The notes beneath the pieces are model-generated. The model did no database searches. It worked only from the letters and a program-made list of their open reading frames with translations, and was not told the origin of the DNA. A program made the translations under genes and the position numbers. Of a DNA stretch of 64,000 nucleotides, positions 24,797 through 34,187 are shown piece after piece (within the stretch, counting starts at the first letter, position 1; the number at the start of each line of letters is the position of its first letter). This DNA comes from Crassaminicella thermophila (GTDB lineage: Bacteria > Bacillota > Clostridia > Peptostreptococcales > Thermotaleaceae): NCBI RefSeq assembly GCF_008152325.1, contig NZ_CP042243.1, positions 2,485,026-2,549,025 on the forward strand, in the 5' to 3' direction.

Positions 24797-26161
24797 TTGA
24801 CTCAATCAATCCAAAGTAATAGATTAGGTACAGAACCAATAGTACCTTTATTATTTAAATTAGCTATTCCTTCTATATTATCAATGTTTATTCAGGCATT
24901 ATATAATGTAGTTGATAGCGTATTTGTAGCAAAAATAAGTGAAGATGCACTAGCTGCATTATCATTAGCTTTTCCTATCCAAATGGTTCTAATTGCAATA
25001 GGAGTAGGTACAGGAATAGGTACTAGCTCATTAATATCTAGATTGCTTGGAGCTGGAAATAATAAAAGAGCTTCTAGCGTTGCAGAACATGTATTATGTA
25101 TTGCTGTATTCTATGGTATTTTTATAGGAATATGTGGTATATTTTTTTCTAAGCATTTCATTTCAATATTTACAAATGATCCTACTCTTATTGATTATGG
25201 TTCCTGTTACATAAAGATTATTCTTATTGGATCAACTTCACTTTTTCTACCTATGATTAGCAATAATATTTTAAGGGGTGAAGGGAATACCTTCATCCCT
25301 ATGATTACAATGTTAATTGGTTCTATTTTAAATATCATACTAGACCCACTTTTCATATTTGGATACGGTTTTTTCCCTAAACTTGGGATAGAAGGAGCTG
25401 CAATAGCTACAGTTTTATCAAGAATCATAAGTGGTACATTCATTTTACTTGTATTGTTCAAAGGTAATCATCAAATAAAATTAACCTTTAGGGATTTTTC
25501 CTTTGATCTATCTATCATAAAGGGAATCTATCAAGTAGGATTTCCTGCTATGACGATGCAAATTTTAGCATCTTTTATGATTGCAGGTTTTAATGCTATA
25601 TTAAGTAGCTATGGAGGAACTGCTATTGCTGCATTAGGAATTTATTTTAGACTTCAATCTTTTGTCTTTATGCCTGTTTTTGGGTTGAATCAAGGATATA
25701 TGCCAATAATAGGTTATAACTATGGTCATAATAATCCTGAAAGAATGAAAAAAACAATGAAATTTGCTTTTATTATAGCCTTTGTTTTTACCTTTCTTGG
25801 TTTTTTACTGCTTCAAGTATTTCCTAAAGAACTCATTAAAATGTTTAATGATAGCCCAAAACTTTTAGAAATCGGCACAAATGCTCTTAAAACAATTAGT
25901 CTTGCGTTTCCAATTATAGGTCCTGCAATTATTGGATCTACAACATTTCAAGCTATTGGAAAAGGACTTCCAAGTTTGATTTTATCTTTCTGCAGACAGA
26001 TTATTTTGCTTTTACCTTTAGCTTTTATCTTTGTAAAAATAGGTGGACTACATCTTATATGGTATTCATTTCCTATTTCAGAAATAATTTCAGCAGTTCT
26101 TATGGTATTTTGGCTAAATAAAACTCTAAAAAAAGTTTTTTTGAAGATGCATTCAATTTAA
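24797..26161 (+). CDS. MATE-family multidrug/metabolite exporter
   Basis: A 454-residue, 12-helix membrane exporter that couples substrate efflux to Na+ or H+ entry. It has the MATE pseudo-repeat: the first half begins PLLFKLAIPSILSMFIQALYNVVDSVFV with the conserved YNVVDSVF motif, and LGAGNNKRASSVAEHVL follows. The second half has PAMTMQILASFMIAGFNAILSSYGGTAIAA and GLNQGYMPIIGYNYGHNNPERMKK. It starts at TTG behind GGAGGAA. It is monocistronic; the cobalamin riboswitch promoter begins only a few bases after its stop. The substrate cannot be told from sequence. Confidence 0.92.
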   Translation: MTQSIQSNRLGTEPIVPLLFKLAIPSILSMFIQALYNVVDSVFVAKISEDALAALSLAFPIQMVLIAIGVGTGIGTSSLISRLLGAGNNKRASSVAEHVLCIAVFYGIFIGICGIFFSKHFISIFTNDPTLIDYGSCYIKIILIGSTSLFLPMISNNILRGEGNTFIPMITMLIGSILNIILDPLFIFGYGFFPKLGIEGAAIATVLSRIISGTFILLVLFKGNHQIKLTFRDFSFDLSIIKGIYQVGFPAMTMQILASFMIAGFNAILSSYGGTAIAALGIYFRLQSFVFMPVFGLNQGYMPIIGYNYGHNNPERMKKTMKFAFIIAFVFTFLGFLLLQVFPKELIKMFNDSPKLLEIGTNALKTISLAFPIIGPAIIGSTTFQAIGKGLPSLILSFCRQIILLLPLAFIFVKIGGLHLIWYSFPISEIISAVLMVFWLNKTLKKVFLKMHSI

Positions 26162-26162
26162 T

Positions 26163-26190
26163 TGAAAAAAAACGTATATTATTTTATAAT
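26163..26190 (+). promoter_or_regulatory. Promoter of the cobalamin riboswitch-cobT transcript
   Basis: TTGAAA (26163-26168), a 16-bp spacer and a perfect TATAAT (26185-26190). Transcription would begin near 26197, right at the riboswitch 5' edge. Confidence 0.75.
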
Positions 26191-26198
26191 AAAAGCAA

Positions 26199-26358
26199 AT
26201 AAATCTCGTGCTAGGTGCCCCAAGGGGAGAATAGGGAATGAAGTGAAAATCTTCAACGGTCCCACCACTGTAAAGAGGAGCTTACCACAGATACCACTGG
26301 GTTTACCGGGAAGGTGTGTTAAGTTATGATACTGAGTCAGGAGACCTGCCTAGAGCGA
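26199..26358 (+). ncRNA. Cobalamin (AdoCbl) riboswitch aptamer
   Basis: The leader has the class I cobalamin motif: GGTGCCCC near the start, the AATAGGGAA block, the ACGGTCCCACCACTGTAA core and the B12 box GTCAGGAGACCTGCC near 26335-26350. It lies between its own promoter and a strong terminator upstream of cobT, so ligand binding should turn cobT transcription off. Confidence 0.95.
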
Positions 26359-26380
26359 TTTTAACACATGAATGATGGCA

Positions 26381-26426
26381 AAGTTCATGGTTTGTTTATC
26401 ATGTAAACAAACCATGAACTTTTTTA
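26381..26426 (+). terminator. Riboswitch expression-platform terminator
   Basis: A perfect 18-bp stem (26381-26398 with 26404-26421, arms beginning AAGTTCATGGTTTG) with a 5-nt loop is followed by TTTTTATT. It ends the transcript ahead of cobT when cobalamin is bound. Confidence 0.92.
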
Positions 26427-26452
26427 TTATTTTATAAAAAGGAGGCGACCAT

Positions 26453-27499
26453 ATGAAATTATTAAACCAAACACTCAAAAAAATTGGTACACTCAATAAA
26501 GAATCTATGAAAAAAACAAGACAAAGAATAGACAATTTAATCAAACCATTAGGAAGTTTAGGAAAAATAGAAGATATAGCTGTCAAGCTAGCAGGGATTA
26601 CAGGCAATACTTTTCCAACAGTAGATAATAAGGTTGTAATTGTTATGTCAGCAGATCACGGTGTCTATGAAGAAGGTGTAGCCCCAGATCCCCAAATACT
26701 TACTGCCATTCAAACACCAAATTTTGCAAAAGGTGTGACAGGCGTTTGTGCATTTGCAAAACAAGCTCGTGCTGATGTAATTGTTGTTGATATAGGCGTT
26801 GCTACAGACATTAATGATCCTAGGGTAATCAATAGAAAGATAAGATACGGTACTAGCAATATGGCAAAAGGTCCTGCTATGACAAGAGAAGAAGCAATTA
26901 AATCTTTAGAAATAGGCATAGAAATAACAGCTTCTCAAATAAAAGAGGGGAAAAATTTAATTGGAACAGGAGAAATGGGTATCTCAAACACTACCTCTAG
27001 TACTGCAATATTTTCTGCAATAGGAAAATTAGATCCTATAGAAATTGTTGGCATAGGAGCAGGACTCCCTGTGGAAAAACTATCTCATAAAGCAAATGTC
27101 ATAAAGAAAGCTATTGAGATAAATCAACCTAATCCAAAAGATGGTATTGATGTTCTTGCAAAGGTTGGAGGATTTGAAATAGGGGGAATGGCTGGCGTGT
27201 TCCTTGGCGCAGCTGCTCATAAAGTTCCAGTCGTAGTAGATGGATTTATCTCTACTGCTGCTGCCCTTATCGCTATTACCATAGAACCTAAAGTAAAAGA
27301 TTTTCTCATCCCCTCTCACCATACAGCAGAAAAAGGCGGACAAGTAGCTTATAAACTTGTTGGCTTAGAACCTATGTTTGATATGGGATTAAGATTAGGA
27401 GAAGGATCAGGCGCAGCCCTTGCATTTAATTTCATAGAAGCTGCTACCTATATGTTAAAGGAAATGATTACTTATAAAGAAGCAGGTATTATTCTTTAG
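26453..27499 (+). CDS. cobT: Nicotinate-nucleotide-dimethylbenzimidazole phosphoribosyltransferase
   Basis: Activates the lower ligand of cobalamin by making alpha-ribazole phosphate from nicotinate mononucleotide and dimethylbenzimidazole (or another base). The 348-residue protein is normal in length and has RIDNLIKPLGSLGKIEDIA at the N-terminus, VVIVMSADHGVYEEGVAP, GEMGISNTTSSTAIFSAIG and the terminal GLRLGEGSGAALAF with the catalytic-Glu region. AAAAGGAGG precedes the ATG. It is the only cobalamin gene in the window, controlled by the riboswitch just upstream, which suggests salvage of cobinamide rather than a local full pathway. Confidence 0.96.
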   Translation: MKLLNQTLKKIGTLNKESMKKTRQRIDNLIKPLGSLGKIEDIAVKLAGITGNTFPTVDNKVVIVMSADHGVYEEGVAPDPQILTAIQTPNFAKGVTGVCAFAKQARADVIVVDIGVATDINDPRVINRKIRYGTSNMAKGPAMTREEAIKSLEIGIEITASQIKEGKNLIGTGEMGISNTTSSTAIFSAIGKLDPIEIVGIGAGLPVEKLSHKANVIKKAIEINQPNPKDGIDVLAKVGGFEIGGMAGVFLGAAAHKVPVVVDGFISTAAALIAITIEPKVKDFLIPSHHTAEKGGQVAYKLVGLEPMFDMGLRLGEGSGAALAFNFIEAATYMLKEMITYKEAGIIL

Positions 27500-27502
27500 A
27501 CA

Positions 27503-27529
27503 AAAAAAAAGCGGCTAAGCCGCTTTTTT
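27503..27529. terminator. Bidirectional terminator between cobT and the CAP-SLH gene
   Basis: GCGGC (27511-27515) pairs with GCCGC (27519-27523), extended by A-runs on the left and T-runs on the right, so it can work for both convergent genes. Confidence 0.85.
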
Positions 27530-29270
27530 AAAGTTTTTCCAACAATCTCATAATCATTACTGCTGCTTCTGCCCGAGTAGCAAAATCTTTTGGAGCAAAT
27601 TCACCTGTATCTCTTCCTTTTATTATACCTAATTCATAAGCTCCTTTTACATCTTTTAGAGCCCAAGAACTTATATCTTTTTGATCTACAAATGATAACA
27701 ATGGCAATTGTTTTATTTTATGCAGATTTCCTTTTTTTTCATAGGCTCTCATTACTAATGCTGCAATTTCTTCTCTTTTAATAGTACGATTTGGTTGAAA
27801 ATTGCCATCTCCCAATCCTTTTACAATTCCTTCTCGAAAAGCAGCTTCAATATACACTGCCTTATTTGTATTTTCTTTCACATCTTTAAAAATCCCTTCA
27901 TAAGGCTTTGTCTGAAGCCCTAACACATTTACAACAAATTCTGCAAATTCTGCTCTGGTAATTTTATCATTCGGCTTATAAAGATTATTCTGTTTTGGTG
28001 ATACAATCCCCTTTTCACCTAAATACAATATATCTTTTTGGGCCCAATGGTCTTTTATATCATCATATATGAATTTTTTCATCCATCCATTTTTATCATT
28101 TTCTTCAACTACAGTCGTAAAATTCCATGTCTTGTTAATTTCTACTGTGGTTTGATCATCAAATAATATACTTCCTTTAACAGATACTGTATATTTTTCA
28201 CCCTTTGCTAATGGATTAGAAGGTATGATCAATATGCTTTCTTGAAGTTTTTCATCTTTTGTTGGCGTATTTATATAAGTATCAACAATACTTCCTTTGC
28301 TATTTTTTAATGTAGCTTTTTCTAAGATAAATTTTTTAATATTTTTTTTACTGAAATAAGATAAGGATATAGGATATCCTACCATGTCTTTTTTTGTATA
28401 AAATCTTAACGGATTAGGTATTTCATTTCCATCCCAAGAAGTTGGAACATCCTCTTGATCTTTTATAGGATACACTACAAGCTTGTCTTCTAAAGTCTTT
28501 TTGCCTCCAAAGGTAAAAGTATAGTACTTTTCTTTTTCTCCATACCCTAAGTCTACAAAAAAAGGATTAATCCAAACTAAACGGTGATAAGGTGCATCCA
28601 TTAAAGCATCTATTGCTTCTTTATAATCTTTTTGTCCAAAACTCACATTTTCTGACATATAACTACCAACATATCCAAAAGCACCTGCTCGACTATAAGA
28701 TTCTGTTCCAGTAAACCCCTTATCATTAGAAAATTCTTGATGAATCAATTTTTTATTTATGGCCATATAGTTAGAATGCCCCATTGCTGCAGCATTTAAC
28801 GAATCATTTAGACTAAATTCTTTAAGACCTAAAAATCTTCTATACCGATTTGCATAATTTATCACTTTTTTTTGTTCTTCTGTTGGCTTTGATAATTCAT
28901 CTACTGCATTTTCACTAACTATAAACTGCCAGCTTTCCTTTATCATTTTCTGGTCTTCTAAGACGATATTTAAATCTACTTTATATTGCCCAGGTTTTAG
29001 AGGATTTACTGGTTTATAAGAAATAGTCTGAAACCTTTGATCATATTCAGCTGCAACTTTATTTCCATTTAATTTCATATCAATTTCTTTTACAACATTG
29101 TTATTTAGAACTAATTGCATACTAATGCTTGGTTTAGATACTAATACAGTAACATCCTTTGGCTGTGGAGGAAAATAGCCAATTACATTGTCTGCATAAG
29201 CAATTGTATATACACTACTTATTATAATAAATAGCAACATTAAAAAAATATATTTTACTTTATTTTTCAT
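27528..29270 (-). CDS. Secreted CAP-domain protein with three C-terminal SLH repeats
   Basis: A 580-residue surface protein. A signal peptide (1-26, ending TIAYA) is followed by an Ig-like N-terminal region ending near 125. A CAP/SCP domain occupies about 135-260 (INYANRYRRFLGLKEFSLNDSLNAAAMGHSNYM, ENVSFGQKD, HRLVWINPFFVDLGYG), then a second Ig-like stretch reaches about 395. Three SLH modules follow (IYDDIKDHWAQKDI, FKDVKENTNKAVYIEAAF, FVDQKDISSWALKDVKGAYELGIIKGRDTGEFAP). SLH modules bind secondary wall polymer. The CAP fold in firmicutes often acts at the envelope or in spores; the catalytic role is unclear. Confidence 0.88.
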   Translation of the reverse strand: MKNKVKYIFLMLLFIIISSVYTIAYADNVIGYFPPQPKDVTVLVSKPSISMQLVLNNNVVKEIDMKLNGNKVAAEYDQRFQTISYKPVNPLKPGQYKVDLNIVLEDQKMIKESWQFIVSENAVDELSKPTEEQKKVINYANRYRRFLGLKEFSLNDSLNAAAMGHSNYMAINKKLIHQEFSNDKGFTGTESYSRAGAFGYVGSYMSENVSFGQKDYKEAIDALMDAPYHRLVWINPFFVDLGYGEKEKYYTFTFGGKKTLEDKLVVYPIKDQEDVPTSWDGNEIPNPLRFYTKKDMVGYPISLSYFSKKNIKKFILEKATLKNSKGSIVDTYINTPTKDEKLQESILIIPSNPLAKGEKYTVSVKGSILFDDQTTVEINKTWNFTTVVEENDKNGWMKKFIYDDIKDHWAQKDILYLGEKGIVSPKQNNLYKPNDKITRAEFAEFVVNVLGLQTKPYEGIFKDVKENTNKAVYIEAAFREGIVKGLGDGNFQPNRTIKREEIAALVMRAYEKKGNLHKIKQLPLLSFVDQKDISSWALKDVKGAYELGIIKGRDTGEFAPKDFATRAEAAVMIMRLLEKL

Positions 29271-29376
29271 AACACATCCCTCCTTATCTCTATTTTAATA
29301 TATATTTTGATGAATTATCCTAATTGTCTTTAAAATGTAATATTCCTTTAAAAAATGTAATATTCCTAAAAAAAAA

Positions 29377-29400
29377 AGAGAATCCTAAGTAGGATTCTCT
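29377..29400 (-). terminator. Terminator of gdhA
   Basis: AGAGAATCCT (29377-29386) pairs with AGGATTCTCT (29391-29400); a run of A on the plus strand gives a long U-tract on the minus-strand RNA. Confidence 0.9.
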
Positions 29401-29411
29401 TTGGTTTATTC

Positions 29412-30785
<1,374 letters not shown>

Positions 30786-30801
30786 TCATAATTATAAATA
30801 C

Positions 30802-30844
30802 ATTTGTTTATTTATCGATTCATTTATCGATACAATAAACAAAT
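30802..30844 (-). promoter_or_regulatory. Inverted repeat in the gdhA leader
   Basis: ATTTGTTTATT (30802-30812) and AATAAACAAAT (30834-30844) are perfect 11-bp inverted arms enclosing two copies of TTATCGAT. It lies 29-71 bp upstream of the gdhA start and looks like an operator; the regulator is unknown. Confidence 0.5.
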
Positions 30845-31064
30845 ATTTAAAACATTAGTTTTTTGATAACCTTTTCCCCTCATTTCAAGGTGATTATAAC
30901 ATACCCATTTTCTATTGTAAACTACAATCATTAAATCCCTTCTATTCGTAATTTAGAAAAAAACTTAAAAATATTGACAAAAGAATCATTTTTTTCTGTA
31001 ACTTTCATGTATCCCTGCATACAGTATTATACATACAATATATATGCAATATTATGTTAATAGT

Positions 31065-31877
31065 CTAAATAATTATTATTTTTTTTACATATATATTCAT
31101 CGCAAGAATATTTAAAGCCGTCATATACTCTACCTCTTCTTTTATATTATCTTGCACCATTCTCGATAACTTTCTAAGATCATTTCCATATACCATAATA
31201 ATCTCTACATCTATCACAATGCCATTTGAATAATTGCGAATATCTACTCTTGAGATTTTGTGTACTCCTTCTAACTGCTTAGCTGCATGATTTACTAAGT
31301 CACTAATCACCTTATCTGATATTGTATATTTTCCCATATAGCTAAAAGTAGGTCTTACAATGGATTTTTCAGATATTTGCACAGTATCATCTTTTTTCCT
31401 TCTTAGTATTTTAAGTGGATCAATAAAATACCCTGAAAAATCTTTTTTGATTTCAAAAGTAGGAACAGGTATTACATGTTTACCTAATTCATGTCTTTGT
31501 TTTTTTGCAATTTTTCTTTCTTCTTCTGAAGATATTTCTTCAATATATACATACTCTTCTACATTACCAATATTTAAGTGTAGCGCAATCTTATCTACCA
31601 TCTTTTTAGAAGTCCCAAGGATTAATATACCTTTAGGCTGCTCTCTCTGAATAGCAGCCCTTACTTCTTCTCGATGATCTTTATGGGTAAATAATGCAGT
31701 TTTTACTGCTGTTACCATGGTTGATTGCCTTTTTGCAGATTTTCCTGCAATAATTTTATTTCTTTTTATAAATAATCCATCATCAATAATATAATCTATA
31801 TTTTTTTCGTGTGCTAAATTTATTGCTCTATAGCTTTTCCCTGTGCCACTAGCTCCTACAAGGGCAATAACCTTCAT
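31065..31877 (-). CDS. P-loop ATPase domain fused to an Asp23-like domain
   Basis: A 270-residue cytoplasmic protein of two parts. Residues 1 to about 130 hold a P-loop NTPase with Walker A GASGTGKS (8-15) and a DDGLFIKRNKIIAGKSAKRQ segment resembling small nucleotide kinases. From about residue 178 a domain like the Asp23/Gls24 envelope-stress family follows (YTISDKVISDLVNHAAKQLEGVHKISRVDIRNYSNGIVIDVEIIMVYG). No transmembrane segment is seen. The combination occurs in clostridia but has no assigned function that I know. AAAGGAGG precedes the ATG. A Fur-like box lies about 30 bp upstream, between it and the divergent ferredoxin gene. Confidence 0.7.
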   Translation of the reverse strand: MKVIALVGASGTGKSYRAINLAHEKNIDYIIDDGLFIKRNKIIAGKSAKRQSTMVTAVKTALFTHKDHREEVRAAIQREQPKGILILGTSKKMVDKIALHLNIGNVEEYVYIEEISSEEERKIAKKQRHELGKHVIPVPTFEIKKDFSGYFIDPLKILRRKKDDTVQISEKSIVRPTFSYMGKYTISDKVISDLVNHAAKQLEGVHKISRVDIRNYSNGIVIDVEIIMVYGNDLRKLSRMVQDNIKEEVEYMTALNILAMNIYVKKIIII

Positions 31878-31907
31878 GAGAAACCTCCTTTCAAAATTAA
31901 TATAGAA

Positions 31908-31922
31908 TGATAATCATTATAT
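31908..31922. promoter_or_regulatory. Fur-like box between the P-loop gene and the ferredoxin gene
   Basis: TGATAAT-C-ATTATAT matches the 7-1-7 Fur box (TGATAAT-N-ATTATCA) at 13 of 15 positions. It is 31 bp upstream of the P-loop/Asp23 start and 36 bp upstream of the ferredoxin -35 element. Confidence 0.6.
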
Positions 31923-31957
31923 ATTTGCACTTTTAAACGATTATTTTTATTTTTTTC

Positions 31958-31986
31958 TTGTCCCTATATCCTTATTTTGTTAAAAT
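31958..31986 (+). promoter_or_regulatory. Promoter of the ferredoxin gene
   Basis: TTGTCC (31958-31963), a 17-bp spacer and TAAAAT (31981-31986), about 59 bp before the ATG. Confidence 0.6.
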
Positions 31987-32044
31987 AAATTCGTACTTTA
32001 AGTAAAACTGTAAAGTAAATTAAGATTTAGAGGAGGATTTTATT

Positions 32045-32215
32045 ATGGCTTATGTAATTAATGAAGCTTGTATTAGCTGTGGTGCTTGTGAACCAGAATG
32101 TCCAGTAAATGCAATCAGTGCTGGAGATGACAAATATGTAATTGATGCAGCAGCATGTATCGATTGTGGTGCTTGCGCAAATGTTTGTCCTGTAGATGCA
32201 CCAGTTGCTGAATAA
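32045..32215 (+). CDS. fdx: 2[4Fe-4S] clostridial ferredoxin
   Basis: A 56-residue low-potential electron carrier, below the usual size cut-off for gene finding. Both cluster motifs are complete: CISCGACEPECPV (residues 9-21) and CIDCGACANVCPV (38-50), each the CxxCxxCxxxCP pattern. This is the classic clostridial ferredoxin that links pyruvate:ferredoxin oxidoreductase, hydrogenase and bifurcating Etf complexes. GAGGAGG precedes the ATG, a promoter lies upstream and a terminator follows, so it is monocistronic. The nearby Fur-like box suggests iron-dependent control, which would be sensible for an abundant Fe-S protein. Confidence 0.97.
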   Translation: MAYVINEACISCGACEPECPVNAISAGDDKYVIDAAACIDCGACANVCPVDAPVAE

Positions 32216-32235
32216 TTTCAATGAATACATAAAAT

Positions 32236-32274
32236 AATAATGCCCTACTATTGTTAGGGTATTATTATTTTTTT
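32236..32274 (+). terminator. Ferredoxin terminator
   Basis: AATAATGCCCTA (32236-32247) pairs with TAGGGTATTATT (32255-32266), followed by a T-run to 32274. It overlaps the 3' end of the convergent MarR gene. Confidence 0.85.
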
Positions 32275-32732
32275 GAATAAACAACATCCTTATTACAAAA
32301 CAATGTTGTTTGATTAATCTTACTTAAAAATTTTAATATTGCTTTTTCTTCATTTAAAGTTACATCAGATAATAAAAATTCTAATAAATTATTTTGTACC
32401 TGCAGAATTTTTTCATACATTTCTCGTCCTTGTTCTGTTAGTTTTAATATATAAACTCTTTTATCTTCTATTGAACGTTCTTTTATAATATATCCTTTTA
32501 ATATTAATTTTTTTGTAACAGATGCAATCAAACCTCTATCCATTTCCATGTCTTCTATTAATTCATAAATCTTTTTACTTTCTACTTGTCCGATATTTCT
32601 TAAAACATGTATATCAAGCAATGATAAATCTTCTATATTCCCACCTATTTTAAATCCTTTTCTATCATAAACTAAAACCTTATGCATAAGTTTATCAATC
32701 ATTTTATTAATTTCATTATAGTAATTAGCCAT
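32265..32732 (-). CDS. MarR-family transcriptional regulator
   Basis: A 155-residue winged-helix repressor-type protein. The MarR core is clear: LSLLDIHVLRNIGQVESKKIYELIEDMEMDRGLIASVTKKLILKGYIIKERSIEDKRVYILKLTEQGREMYEKILQ, with the recognition helix around DRGLIASVTKKL and the wing DKRVYIL. The ATG at 32732 (MANYYNEINK) is better spaced from AGGTG than the upstream GTG at 32741. It is monocistronic and converges on the ferredoxin gene. The ligand and targets are unknown; no divergent transporter gene is adjacent, which is the usual clue. Confidence 0.85.
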   Translation of the reverse strand: MANYYNEINKMIDKLMHKVLVYDRKGFKIGGNIEDLSLLDIHVLRNIGQVESKKIYELIEDMEMDRGLIASVTKKLILKGYIIKERSIEDKRVYILKLTEQGREMYEKILQVQNNLLEFLLSDVTLNEEKAILKFLSKINQTTLFCNKDVVYSKK

Positions 32733-32834
32733 ATCCATCACCTGGTCTTTCTTCTATTTAGTTATTATATCACTACTGATAATTTCTTTCAATTATTACA
32801 CAGTATACATAATTAAGTTTTAATTCAAAAAAAA

Positions 32835-32859
32835 CCTTCAGGAGAAATAGTCCTGAAGG
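32835..32859 (-). terminator. Terminator of the glycerophosphodiesterase gene
   Basis: CCTTCAGGA (32835-32843) pairs with TCCTGAAGG (32851-32859); the minus strand then reads TTTTTTTT. Confidence 0.9.
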
Positions 32860-32897
32860 GATATTCACATTATTCACTTATATATACTCTTTTTTTC

Positions 32898-33980
32898 CTA
32901 AAGTCCCATTGCTTTATATTCAGATCTTCTCAAAAAATTTACTGCTCTGTCAGGAAAATCAGTAAATACTCCATCAACACCTACCTTATAGTAGAAAATA
33001 TCTAACATGTCTTCAAAGCTTGCAGCATATGAAGGTATTCTTCCATTATCCAAACGGAAAGTATAAGGGTGTACTACCATTCCTGCTTCATGAGCCTCTT
33101 TTACAAGATCTGTTATTATTAAATGATCTCTTGTAGATCCATCCTTTATTATCATAGGCTTCCAAGGTCCTACTCCATCAGCATATTTAGCAATTTCTTT
33201 CATCGCACCCTTCTTAAACATCCAATCATAGTTATAAGGAACTGCTTTTCCATTCTTATACTCCATTGTTTCATTCCAGCTTGTTTCTGCCATTAGTTGA
33301 ACTAGCTTTATATCCATACCAAATTTAGGTAACAACTCAGTTTTAATACGTTTTAACTCATTAAAATCAAAGCATTGTAGATAAACCTTGTCAGTTTTTT
33401 TAGTATACCCATATTTTTTAAGCACTTTTAATACTTCTACACTAATATCTTTTCCCTCATGTCTATGAAACCAAGGTGCTTTAATTTCAATATAAATACC
33501 TACATTTTTACCTGTACTCTTATTTAACCCTTGAATTAATTCTATTTCTTCTTCCAATGTATGCACTCTAAAATCTGATTTCCAAATAGGAAAACGTTGT
33601 GGGAAATTTGCTACTTCTTTTCCATCTTTAACATGAAAACCTTCTGTCATATTAAGACTCTTTATTTCATCTAACGTAAAATCAATAGCATAATATCTTC
33701 CATCTGCTCTCTTTCTATTTGGGTAAACCTTTTCCACATTTGTAACCCTATCAAGATAATGATCATGCAATACAACTAGCTTATTGTCCTTTGTCATAAC
33801 AACATCCTGCTCAATATAATCTACACCCATAGCATAAGCCATAGCCTTTGCTGCCATACTATGTTCTGGCAAATAACCACTAGCACCCCTATGTGCTATA
33901 ACAATTTTATTTCCTTCTGCAAAGGAAACACTACTACAAAGAATTACTAAACAGATTAACAAAGCAAATATTTTTTTCAT
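32898..33980 (-). CDS. glpQ: Secreted glycerophosphodiester phosphodiesterase
   Basis: Hydrolyses glycerophosphodiesters to glycerol-3-phosphate and an alcohol outside the cell. The ATG at 33980 behind AAGGAGGGG is the start (an upstream in-frame start at 34028 lies in the preceding terminator). A signal peptide (1-21, ending SVSFA) is followed by the GDPD barrel: VIAHRGASGYLPEHSMAA with the catalytic His, DYIEQDVVMTKDNKLVVLHDHYLDRVTNV with metal ligands and second His, then IYIEIKAPWFHRHEG. The end has GVDGVFTDFPDRAVNFL. About 360 residues, normal for secreted GlpQ. It may recycle phospholipid or teichoic-acid fragments for phosphate and glycerol. Confidence 0.95.
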   Translation of the reverse strand: MKKIFALLICLVILCSSVSFAEGNKIVIAHRGASGYLPEHSMAAKAMAYAMGVDYIEQDVVMTKDNKLVVLHDHYLDRVTNVEKVYPNRKRADGRYYAIDFTLDEIKSLNMTEGFHVKDGKEVANFPQRFPIWKSDFRVHTLEEEIELIQGLNKSTGKNVGIYIEIKAPWFHRHEGKDISVEVLKVLKKYGYTKKTDKVYLQCFDFNELKRIKTELLPKFGMDIKLVQLMAETSWNETMEYKNGKAVPYNYDWMFKKGAMKEIAKYADGVGPWKPMIIKDGSTRDHLIITDLVKEAHEAGMVVHPYTFRLDNGRIPSYAASFEDMLDIFYYKVGVDGVFTDFPDRAVNFLRRSEYKAMGL

Positions 33981-34014
33981 TTTGCCCCTCCTTAAATAAA
34001 TTAAATTTAGAATA

Positions 34015-34063
34015 TAAAAAAGCCACACAATATAGACCTATCCCTAGGTCAATTTGTGCGGCT
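34015..34063 (-). terminator. Terminator of the GH4 operon
   Basis: An interrupted stem (AGCCACACAA...GACCTA at 34021-34040 with TAGGTC...TTGTGCGGCT at 34045-34063) is followed on the minus strand by TTTTTT. It precedes the glpQ leader. Confidence 0.8.
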
Positions 34064-34187
34064 CTCCATATCTCCTGCCTTTAAATATTTAACTTAAATG
34101 TATAATATCATCTTTAATAGGTCATGTAAAGACTTTTCTAGAAAATTATTGATGGACTTCCATAATATAGACCAATATCATTTATAT

